Shown here in pieces: positions 35,493-42,720 of a stretch of DNA of 64,000 bases. Under the pieces are notes generated by a model. The model ran no database searches. It was not told the origin of the DNA and saw only the letters and a list, made by a program, of their open reading frames with translations. Source of the DNA: CAMFLJ01 sp965279255 (GTDB taxonomy: Bacteria > Actinomycetota > Acidimicrobiia > Acidimicrobiales > Acidimicrobilacustridaceae); assembly GCA_965279255.1 (NCBI GenBank), contig OZ257146.1:1-64000 (forward strand). Reading direction: 5' to 3'. How positions within the stretch are numbered: position 1 is the stretch's first letter; every line of letters starts with the position of its first letter. A program made the position numbers and the translations under genes.

Positions 35493-37007
35493 ATGTCCGA
35501 TCCCTATCCCCACGCCACCCCCGTGCCGCTCGTCGGTGCCGAGGTGCAGCGCGACTCCTTCCCGGGCGGCGCCGTCGTCCAGTTGGTCGCCGGCGACCCC
35601 TCCGATGGCGAGGCGACCGTCGTCGAGGTCCACCCCGCGACCGTCGTGGTGACCTCGGAACGGCTCCTCGCGGTCGACGGCGACCTCGAGTGGTCGTGGC
35701 TGCTCGCCGACATCGAGGGCGTGCACCACGGTCGCACCGAGCCGTGGTCGATCATCGAGGTTCCCGGGGTCGACGACCACGGGGTGTCGGTGCCGGTCTC
35801 CGACGTGCTGACCTTCCGCCGCACCCTCGCGGCGGCCCTGGCCGGCGGTGCGGCCACGCCCGCCGTGACGCCGTCGCCCTCGCCCGCACCCCTGCCGGTC
35901 GAGGAGCGCTCCGTCGAGGAGGGGCCGGCAGATGACACCGACGGGCCGAGCGGCACCGGTGGGGCCGACGCCCTCGTGGAGGCGCACGCGATCGAGCACC
36001 ACGCCCCTATCCCCGACGTCCACGCTGACGACGACCTGCGCCCAGCCGCCGAGGCGACGGGGCTCGTGACCGTCGCCGACCTCCGCGATCCCGGACCGGC
36101 CTTGGAGCCCATGAGCGAGGCGGCCACCGCGGTGGCCCTCGCCGAGCCCGATGATGAGCCGGCGAAGAGCCGGTCGCGCGGGTGGCGGGGCCGCAAGGGG
36201 GAGTCGTCGGCCGCCCCGACCGAGCCCGAGGCCCTGGCCGGTCTCGAGGCCCGCGAGATCTCGGCCTGGTTCGGCACCCACCACGTGCTCGACAGGGTCT
36301 CGTTGGTGATGGAGCCGGGCGAGGTGACCGCGTTGATCGGCCCGTCGGGCTGCGGCAAGTCGACCTTCCTGCGGATCCTCAACCGGATGCACGAGATGAT
36401 CCCCATCGCGTCGCTCTCCGGGGAGGTGCTCCTCGACGGCGAGGACATCTACGACGCCGAGAAGAAGCTGACCGAGGCCCGCCGCCAGATCGGCATGGTC
36501 TTCCAGAAGCCCAACCCCTTCCCGGCGATGTCGATCTACGACAACGTCGTGGCGTCGTACCGGCTGACCGGCACGAAGATCTCGTCGAGCGAGAAGGACG
36601 AGGTCGTCGAGGCCTGCCTCACCAAGGCGGGCCTCTGGACCGAGGTCCGGGACCGCCTGCGGGCACCGGGCGGCGGTCTCTCCGGCGGGCAGCAGCAGCG
36701 CCTGTGCATCGCCCGCGCTCTGGCCATCCGGCCCCGTGTGCTGCTGATGGACGAGCCCTGCTCCGCCCTCGACCCGACGTCGACCCGACGGATCGAGGAG
36801 ACGATCATGGAGCTCGGCTCCGAGGTCACGATCGTCATCGTCACCCACAACATGCAGCAGGCCGCACGGGTGTCCGACCGGTGCGCCTTCTTCCTCGCGG
36901 AGCAGGGGACGCCGGGCGTGATCGTCGAGCACGGCCCGACGGACGCGATGTTCCAGTCGCCGCAGGATCCGCGCACCTTCGACTACGTGAACGGACGCTT
37001 CGGCTGA
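35493..37007 (+). CDS. pstB: PstB-type ATPase with a 245-residue N-terminal extension
   Basis: The C-terminal part (about 250-504) is a complete PstB ATPase: GPSGCGKST Walker A (about 283-291), FQKPNPF loop, LSGGQQQRLCIARAL signature, LLMDEPCSALD Walker B and THNMQQAARVSD. The N-terminal 100 residues (VVVTSERLLAVDGDLEWSWL, then DIEGVHH) look like a bacterial PH-type domain, followed by an acidic, disordered linker. PstB normally has about 255-290 residues, so the extension is unusual and may regulate ATPase activity or bind the coiled-coil proteins. It powers the second Pst system. Confidence 0.92.
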   Translation: MSDPYPHATPVPLVGAEVQRDSFPGGAVVQLVAGDPSDGEATVVEVHPATVVVTSERLLAVDGDLEWSWLLADIEGVHHGRTEPWSIIEVPGVDDHGVSVPVSDVLTFRRTLAAALAGGAATPAVTPSPSPAPLPVEERSVEEGPADDTDGPSGTGGADALVEAHAIEHHAPIPDVHADDDLRPAAEATGLVTVADLRDPGPALEPMSEAATAVALAEPDDEPAKSRSRGWRGRKGESSAAPTEPEALAGLEAREISAWFGTHHVLDRVSLVMEPGEVTALIGPSGCGKSTFLRILNRMHEMIPIASLSGEVLLDGEDIYDAEKKLTEARRQIGMVFQKPNPFPAMSIYDNVVASYRLTGTKISSSEKDEVVEACLTKAGLWTEVRDRLRAPGGGLSGGQQQRLCIARALAIRPRVLLMDEPCSALDPTSTRRIEETIMELGSEVTIVIVTHNMQQAARVSDRCAFFLAEQGTPGVIVEHGPTDAMFQSPQDPRTFDYVNGRFG

Positions 37008-37197
37008 CCCTCCGCGATGGCCGCCGGGGGCCCTGCGGGTGGCTCCCGAGTGAACAGTTCGCGCGAGCGCTAACGCTTCACCTTCGAGCCATTTGACGGA
37101 CGAACTGGTCGGTCACCATCACCTCCGAGCGGCCCCTGCGCCGTTCCGCCCGCTGCACATCTGGCCGGGCGCCACCACGAACGGGAGCACCTCACAC
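37008..37197 (+). promoter_or_regulatory. Gap before the secreted PstS-like gene, possible promoter
   Basis: This 190-bp gap breaks the overlapping gene chain. TTGACG at 37093-37098 could be a -35 box, with a weak -10 candidate near 37114-37119. GGGAG about 11 nt before the ATG at 37198 is the ribosome-binding site. It probably allows the surface-protein half of the cluster to be expressed separately. Confidence 0.35.
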
Positions 37198-38478
37198 ATG
37201 CCCACAATGACCTTCAAGGGGAAGATCGGCCGGGTCGCCGCCGCAGCAGCGATGCTCGGCGTCGGCGCCACCACCTTCCTCACGGCGGCCCCCACGGCCA
37301 ACGCCGATCCCCAGCAGCTGACTGCCCTGATCGGCGTCGGCTCGGACACCATCCAGGACGTCACCAACGCGTTCGCCGGCTACACCAACGGCGTCAACTA
37401 CACGCCGCTGCAGGCCGGCACCTCGAAGCAGCAGGTCATCTCGTTCGACGCCGTGAACTCCGCGTCGCCGACCAACAAGTGCATGACCGTGAAGACCGGT
37501 GCGGGCTCGCAGTACCGCTCGAACGGCTCCTCCGAGGGCCGTCGTGCCCTCAGCCGGGCGATCGACGGCACGATCTACGGCCCGACGACCTCGCCGGCGT
37601 GTGCCAGCAAGATCGTCTCCGGCCAGGTCGACTACGCCCGCTCGTCGGCCGGCCCCGCCTCGGGTGACACGGGCACCGACCTCACCTACATCCCGTTCGC
37701 CCGTGACGGCATCGCGGTCGCCTACGTCGCCGCTGGTGGCCTGGCGACCCCGAAGACCAGCTTCACCCGTGCGGAGCTCACGCAGATCTACACCGCCACC
37801 ACCATCCCGGTGAACATCGGCGGCGTCAACATCTACCCGTGCGGCATCCAGAACGGCTCCGGCACCTTCTCGTTCTGGAACACGGTCACCACGGCGACCA
37901 CCACCCAGGAAGCGGCCGCCACCGCCACGTGCAACTCCGCCACCTCCACGACGACCGGTGACGGCCGCATCGAGGAGAACAACGGCACCACCCTGCAGGC
38001 CAAGGCCAACGCCCTCGCCACCTCCAGCGGCGGTCCCGTCCAGGTCATCGCCGGCTTCTCCGGTGGCAGCTACATCGCCCAGTCCAACAACGTCGCCCCG
38101 AACACCCTGCCGTCCACCGGCAACCTGGTGAACCTCGGGTCGATCAGCAGCGACGGCACCTCGAACCTCGGCGCGCCGTTCACCGGCACCGCTCCGAACC
38201 TGACCGCGTCGTCGACCTACTACGCCAGCACCATCTTCGGTCGGAACCTGTACTACGTCGTCGACTCGGCCCGTCTCAACGCCTCGGGCAGCCTCGGCCT
38301 CAAGTTCATGTTCGTGAGCACCGGTGCCACCAGCACCGTGCCCGGCGTGCCGGCCAACAACACCGCCGTCGTGTGCGGGACCGCCGCGCAGGCGACCACC
38401 AACGCCTTCGGCTTCCTGAGCATCTCGAGCTGCGGCAGCACCACGACCAAGGGCTCGCTGATCTCCGGCGTCCAGTAG
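37198..38478 (+). CDS. Secreted PstS-like substrate-binding protein
   Basis: The 426-residue protein has a signal peptide (cleavage near ANA-DP, about 36) and no anchor, so it is probably released. It shows the PstS-like fold: GVGSDTIQDV, GSSEGRRAL, VDYARSSAGP, IPFARDGIAVAY, FTRAELTQIY and GIQNGSGTFSFW. Four or more Cys may form disulfides. The ATG at 37198 is chosen because the signal peptide starts there; an upstream frame opening at 37093 adds no plausible sequence. Ligand may be phosphate or an organic phosphate. It is followed by a WxL-like protein. Confidence 0.83.
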   Translation: MPTMTFKGKIGRVAAAAAMLGVGATTFLTAAPTANADPQQLTALIGVGSDTIQDVTNAFAGYTNGVNYTPLQAGTSKQQVISFDAVNSASPTNKCMTVKTGAGSQYRSNGSSEGRRALSRAIDGTIYGPTTSPACASKIVSGQVDYARSSAGPASGDTGTDLTYIPFARDGIAVAYVAAGGLATPKTSFTRAELTQIYTATTIPVNIGGVNIYPCGIQNGSGTFSFWNTVTTATTTQEAAATATCNSATSTTTGDGRIEENNGTTLQAKANALATSSGGPVQVIAGFSGGSYIAQSNNVAPNTLPSTGNLVNLGSISSDGTSNLGAPFTGTAPNLTASSTYYASTIFGRNLYYVVDSARLNASGSLGLKFMFVSTGATSTVPGVPANNTAVVCGTAAQATTNAFGFLSISSCGSTTTKGSLISGVQ

Positions 38479-38533
38479 TCGACCCCGCTCTTCACCCCAT
38501 CGAACTCTCACACTTCTACCCAAAGGAACCTTC

Positions 38534-40411
38534 ATGCACGTGAAGCTCAAGCAGGCACTGGCGGGGGCAGCGACTCTCGCTGCTGCCGCCGGCGCCCTGC
38601 CGCTCCTCGCCGCAACCCCGGCGTTCGCGGCCACCAACAACGGGGCACTCACCATGTCCCCCGCAGGCGGGACGTCGAGCACGTCGTTCTCGCTCGGATT
38701 CGGCTCCGGCTCACCGATCGCCTGCCCCGGCGACTCGGCCACCGGCGGCTACCGGGTCCAGGGCTTCGTCGTCCCCAACGCGACGAACCTCGACACCATG
38801 CTGTTCAACTCCACCGGCCCCAACGTGGCCGGTGGCCAGGCCCTGCAGGACGCAGGCGGCAACACCTTCGTGAACGGCCTGACCGACATCACGACCGGTG
38901 CGATCAGCCAGCTGCCCGGCACCTTCACCTTCGCCAACAACTCGCCCGGTGACTTCACCTCCGGCGTGTACAAGGTCGGTGTGGCCTGCTCGCTGAGCAA
39001 CGCCACGGTGTCGTACTGGACCAAGACGGTCACGATCACCACCAACCCGTCGGGTGGCCCCGCCCAGATCAACTGGGCCCAGGGCGCGGTGCCGGCGGCT
39101 CCCGCCCTCACCACCGTCACCCCTGGTGACGCGACCCTCGCCGTGGCCTTCGGCCCGGTGACCGCCGATCCGGCCGTGACGACCTACACCCTCACCGCCA
39201 CCCCGCAGGGCGGCGGTGCCACGGTGACCCAGACCGGTGCCACCTCGCCGATCAACCTGACCGGCCTGGTGAACGGCACCACCTACAACCTGTCGCTCAC
39301 CGCGACGAACACGGTCGGCACCTCGGCCGCCGGCACCGGCGTCGGCACCCCGGCGCCGGCTCCTCGGCCCGGCGTCACCGGCTTCACCGCCACCCCCGGC
39401 ACCGGCAAGGTCGACCTCGCATGGGTCGCCCCGACCGGCGTCGCCCCCACCGGCTACAGCCTGGTGATCACCCCGCAGGGCGGCACGGCCTCCACCGTGA
39501 CCCTCGCCGCCGGGACCACCTCGTACTCGGCCACGGGCCTCGCCGCCGGCACCCCGGTCAGCTTCCAGCTGACCCCGCTGCACCCGGCGCCGTACACGGC
39601 TCCGTCCTCCACGATCAGCTCCACGCCGCTCGCGGCGCAGGTCCTGATCCAGGACATCACCGTGACCCGTCCCGTCGGTGCACTGGTCCTCACCCAGGTC
39701 TGCGGCGCCTACGGCTCGCTCCCGGCTGAGACCACCCCGTCGCTGGGCTTCCCGGCCGGTCTGCCCGCCGCCACCGCGGTGAACAGCTCGACCGTCGCTG
39801 CTCCCACCGCCGGTGGCACCGCCCCGACCCTCGGTGCCAACGGCACCGGTGGCGCCGATCCGGTGCGCAGCCAGTACCCGTACCCGACGCTCGCCGACGG
39901 CACGGCCAACGCCACCTACCCCACTCACTGCGGCATCAACCTGGGCAACGCCCAGTTCGTCCGCAGCGGGGCCGGCGCCGGCCAGTTCTTCGCCGCCGAC
40001 GGCCGTCTCAACCAGGTGACCGTCGTCGACACCCGTGACGGCGACCTCGGCTGGAACGTGGTCGGCCAGGTGAGCAACTTCACCGCCGGCGCCGGCAAGT
40101 CCTTCTCGGGCTCGCAGCTCGGCTGGACCCCGGTCAAGACCGAGGACACCTCGGCCTTCACCGACTCCCTCGGCAACACCTACGACCAGGTGGCTGCTGC
40201 GGGTGGGGTCATCGCCCCGAACACCGCTGTGGCCTCCGGCCTCAGCAGCAACCGGACGCTCCTCTCCGCTGCTCCGTTCGCCACCGTCTCCGCTGCCTCG
40301 AGCACCGGCGGCCTCGGCACGGCCATCGCTGACGCCCGTCTCAAGCTGCTGATCCCGATCACGGCTCAGAGCGGCACCTACACCGCCGTCCTCACCATCT
40401 CGACCCTCTAG
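38534..40411 (+). CDS. Secreted protein with CPGDS domain, two Fn3-like domains and WxL-like C-terminus
   Basis: The 625-residue protein has a signal peptide (cleavage near AFA-ATNN, about 33), a CPGDS domain (about 35-175; CPGDSATGGYRVQGFVVP, VGVACSLSN) and two fibronectin type III-like repeats (about 185-270 and 275-360). The C-terminal domain (about 370-625) has DLGWNVVGQVSNF, QLGWTPV and a terminal ITAQSGTYTAVLTISTL. That order of features matches WxL surface domains, which bind peptidoglycan non-covalently in Firmicutes. The next gene encodes a DUF916-like partner, as in WxL loci. AAAGGA ribosome-binding site upstream. Confidence 0.8.
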   Translation: MHVKLKQALAGAATLAAAAGALPLLAATPAFAATNNGALTMSPAGGTSSTSFSLGFGSGSPIACPGDSATGGYRVQGFVVPNATNLDTMLFNSTGPNVAGGQALQDAGGNTFVNGLTDITTGAISQLPGTFTFANNSPGDFTSGVYKVGVACSLSNATVSYWTKTVTITTNPSGGPAQINWAQGAVPAAPALTTVTPGDATLAVAFGPVTADPAVTTYTLTATPQGGGATVTQTGATSPINLTGLVNGTTYNLSLTATNTVGTSAAGTGVGTPAPAPRPGVTGFTATPGTGKVDLAWVAPTGVAPTGYSLVITPQGGTASTVTLAAGTTSYSATGLAAGTPVSFQLTPLHPAPYTAPSSTISSTPLAAQVLIQDITVTRPVGALVLTQVCGAYGSLPAETTPSLGFPAGLPAATAVNSSTVAAPTAGGTAPTLGANGTGGADPVRSQYPYPTLADGTANATYPTHCGINLGNAQFVRSGAGAGQFFAADGRLNQVTVVDTRDGDLGWNVVGQVSNFTAGAGKSFSGSQLGWTPVKTEDTSAFTDSLGNTYDQVAAAGGVIAPNTAVASGLSSNRTLLSAAPFATVSAASSTGGLGTAIADARLKLLIPITAQSGTYTAVLTISTL

Positions 40412-40414
40412 TCG

Positions 40415-40426
40415 GGAACCGGTTCC
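40415..40426. repeat. 12-bp perfect palindrome
   Basis: GGAACCGGTTCC lies just after the stop of the WxL-like gene and before the strong hairpin at 40429. It may be part of the terminator or a protein-binding site. Confidence 0.4.
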
Positions 40427-40428
40427 GA

Positions 40429-40456
40429 GGCCCGGGGCGGGCGACCGCCCCGGGCC
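40429..40456 (+). terminator. Strong GC-rich hairpin after the WxL-like gene
   Basis: A perfect 12-bp stem GGCCCGGGGCGG / CCGCCCCGGGCC with a 4-nt loop starts 18 nt after the stop. There is no T-run. It probably ends or attenuates transcription before the DUF916-like gene, giving the WxL-like protein a higher level than downstream products. Confidence 0.6.
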
Positions 40457-40579
40457 GACGGATCGGATCACCTCAGTACCCGCGCAGCACCACGACCACC
40501 GTTCCACCCACGCGGCACTGGTTCCCTGACCGGTGCCGCGTCGGGCGTTCCCGAACCAACGAACCAGAGAGACCTGCCG

Positions 40580-41665
40580 ATGAGCCCCTGGCGCCGACTC
40601 CTCCCCCTGCTCGCCGTGCTGGCCGCCCTCGTGGCCGCCGCCCCGGCCGCGAGTGCCCAGGACGCCTCGGGCGACCCCGCCGCCCAGAGCGGTGAGCCCC
40701 AGATCATCGAGAGCTGGGCCGTGGCCCCCGCCGGCTCGGACGACCCGAGCCAGCCCGGCAACCGGCCGTACCTGTCGTACACCGCGGCCCCCGGTTCGAG
40801 CGTCACCGACGCGGTCACGGTCTACAACTACGGCAACGTCCCTCAGACCTTCCGCCTCTATGCCTCCGACGCCTTCAACACCGAGGACGGCAGCTTCGAC
40901 GTCCTGACCGGCGACGAGACCTCGGTCGACGCCGGCGCCTGGGTGAAGATCCCCCAGGACAACCTCACGCTGCCGCCCGGCAAGCAGGCCACCATCCCGA
41001 TCTCGATCGACATCCCCGCCGACGCCTCCCCGGGCGACCACGTCGCGGCGATCCTCGCCTCGTCCCGCGCCGAGGGCACTGGCGCCGACGGCAAGGTCAT
41101 CGCGACCGACCGACGCACCGGGACCCGCCTGTACGTCCGCGTGGCCGGCCCGGTGGAGCCGAAGCTCACCATCGAAGGCGTGTCGGTGAACTACTCGCCG
41201 TCGCTCAACCCGCTCGGTGGGTCGGCCACCGTGACCTACACCGTCGCCAACCGGGGCAACGTGCGCCTCGGTGGCACGTCGTCGGTCACCGTCGGAGGGC
41301 CCTTCGGCCTGTTCGGCAAGGACGGCCCGACCCAGGAGCTCGCCGAGCTCCTGCCCGGTGAGTCGGTCACCTACACCTACGCCATCGACGGGGTGCCGGC
41401 GACGGTGATCTCCTCGGCCGAGGTCCACCTCGATCCGAGCGCGGCCGCGGGGGACGAGGACACCCTGGCCGACGAGAGCCAGGGCGCGCTCACGCTGGCC
41501 GTCCCGTGGACGCTCCTCGCCCTCCTCGCCATCATCGGGCTCGTGGTGTTCGCCTGGCGGCGGTACCGCCGCCACGACGGCTCCGGCACGGCGTCGGGTG
41601 GCCCCGGCGGCGATCAGCCCGGCCCTGCCCGCCAGGCGCAGCCCCTGGAGCATCAGCCGGCATGA
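40580..41665 (+). CDS. DUF916-like WxL-interacting protein with membrane anchor
   Basis: The 361-residue protein has a signal peptide (about 1-26), two immunoglobulin-like beta domains and one C-terminal membrane span (about 309-328) with a basic, Gly/Pro-rich tail. The first domain (SYTAAPGSSVTDAVTVYNYG, FRLYASDAFNTEDGSFDVL, LPPGKQATIPISIDIP, DHVAAILAS) follows the DUF916 pattern. The second matches the adjoining WxL-interacting host-binding domain type. DUF916 proteins bind WxL proteins at the cell surface and normally sit in the same locus, as here. Overlaps the next gene by ATGA. Confidence 0.8.
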   Translation: MSPWRRLLPLLAVLAALVAAAPAASAQDASGDPAAQSGEPQIIESWAVAPAGSDDPSQPGNRPYLSYTAAPGSSVTDAVTVYNYGNVPQTFRLYASDAFNTEDGSFDVLTGDETSVDAGAWVKIPQDNLTLPPGKQATIPISIDIPADASPGDHVAAILASSRAEGTGADGKVIATDRRTGTRLYVRVAGPVEPKLTIEGVSVNYSPSLNPLGGSATVTYTVANRGNVRLGGTSSVTVGGPFGLFGKDGPTQELAELLPGESVTYTYAIDGVPATVISSAEVHLDPSAAAGDEDTLADESQGALTLAVPWTLLALLAIIGLVVFAWRRYRRHDGSGTASGGPGGDQPGPARQAQPLEHQPA

Positions 41666-42720
41666 CCCGTGCCTTCCTCCGCGCCGTGATGGCGCTGGTC
41701 GCCCTCGCGGGCGTGGCGGTCGCCGTCGTGCCCGCGGGCGCCCAGACGACCTCGAGCACGCTCAACCCGGTGGGTGGGCCGGCCGCCCAGGCCGAGTCGA
41801 CCACGACCACGACCGAGGTGCCCGCCCTCTCCGGGCCGACGTTGACGCTCGACCAGAGCATCGTCGACGTGGGCCAGCAGATCACCGTGATCTTCACCGG
41901 ATGGCAGGGCCGACTGGTCACGGTGTCGGTCTGCGGGAACCTGGCCAAGCGCGGCTCGACCGACTGCAACATGCCCGCCAGCCAGGGCGTGCGGCTCTAC
42001 CACGTCGACGACTCCCCGCTCACGGCCTTCGTGATCTCGGCCCCTCCCGGCACCTGCCCCTGCGTGATCCGGGCCGGCTCGGACACGGGCGAGGTGGCGT
42101 ACGCGCCCATCGAGATCCGCGGCGTGCCGACGGGCCCGGTGGTCGACCCGTTCAGTGACGAACCGCCTCTCGCCGTCACGGTGAAGGCGGTGCCGGCGCC
42201 GCACGGCATCGGGGCGACCATCAAGTCGTGGCTCGGTGGCCCGACCACCTACGACGTCACCGTGATCGTCCAGAACCAGGCCACCGAGGCGTTCTCGGCG
42301 GTGGCCGTGAACGGTGCGGTGGGGCGCAGCACCGAGGTCGACATGGCCGGGTTCGACCTCTTCCCGGGCGCGCTGGCGGCCGGCCAGACCTGGACGGGTG
42401 GCGCACGCGTCACCGTGCCGGCACCCGTGATCGGGGAGTTCGACTGGCGGGTGCTGGCCTCGGGAGCCGGACCGGTGACCGAGACGAGCACGTCCACACG
42501 GGCGGTGCCGTGGCTGTTGATCCTCCTCGTGCTGCTGCTCGTCGGTGATCTCGTGGCTGTGGTCGTGCGCTGGGTGCAGCGGCGCCGTGCCCGTCGTGCC
42601 GACGCGGGCGAGCCACCGACCAGCGGCGACATCGATCCCCACGGCCCCGGTGGTCCTCCGGGGGCGCCGGACCTCGGCACCGACGCGGCCTCGCCGCCGC
42701 TGGTCTCCACATCCGCATGA
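41662..42720 (+). CDS. Membrane-anchored secreted protein of unknown family
   Basis: The 352-residue protein has a signal peptide (cleavage near AGA-QT, about 28), two beta-rich extracellular domains and a C-terminal membrane span (about 275-298) with a basic and then Pro/Gly-rich tail. The first domain (VDVGQQITVIFTGWQGRLVTV) has several Cys, including the CPC pair in GTCPCVIR. It lies between a DUF916-like and an NlpC/P60 gene and overlaps both, so it likely belongs to the same surface complex. No family recognised. Confidence 0.72.
   Translation: MTRAFLRAVMALVALAGVAVAVVPAGAQTTSSTLNPVGGPAAQAESTTTTTEVPALSGPTLTLDQSIVDVGQQITVIFTGWQGRLVTVSVCGNLAKRGSTDCNMPASQGVRLYHVDDSPLTAFVISAPPGTCPCVIRAGSDTGEVAYAPIEIRGVPTGPVVDPFSDEPPLAVTVKAVPAPHGIGATIKSWLGGPTTYDVTVIVQNQATEAFSAVAVNGAVGRSTEVDMAGFDLFPGALAAGQTWTGGARVTVPAPVIGEFDWRVLASGAGPVTETSTSTRAVPWLLILLVLLLVGDLVAVVVRWVQRRRARRADAGEPPTSGDIDPHGPGGPPGAPDLGTDAASPPLVSTSA

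Noticed and set aside
37045..37090. PHO box before the secreted PstS-like gene
   Set aside because: Single GTTCAC-like and CTTCACC elements occur on both strands, but without 11-bp phasing.
38711..41653. 980-codon open frame on the minus strand opposite the WxL-like and DUF916-like genes
   Set aside because: It is antisense to two genes with clear signal peptides and domains; its translation is Gly/Arg/Val-rich without domains and reflects high GC3.
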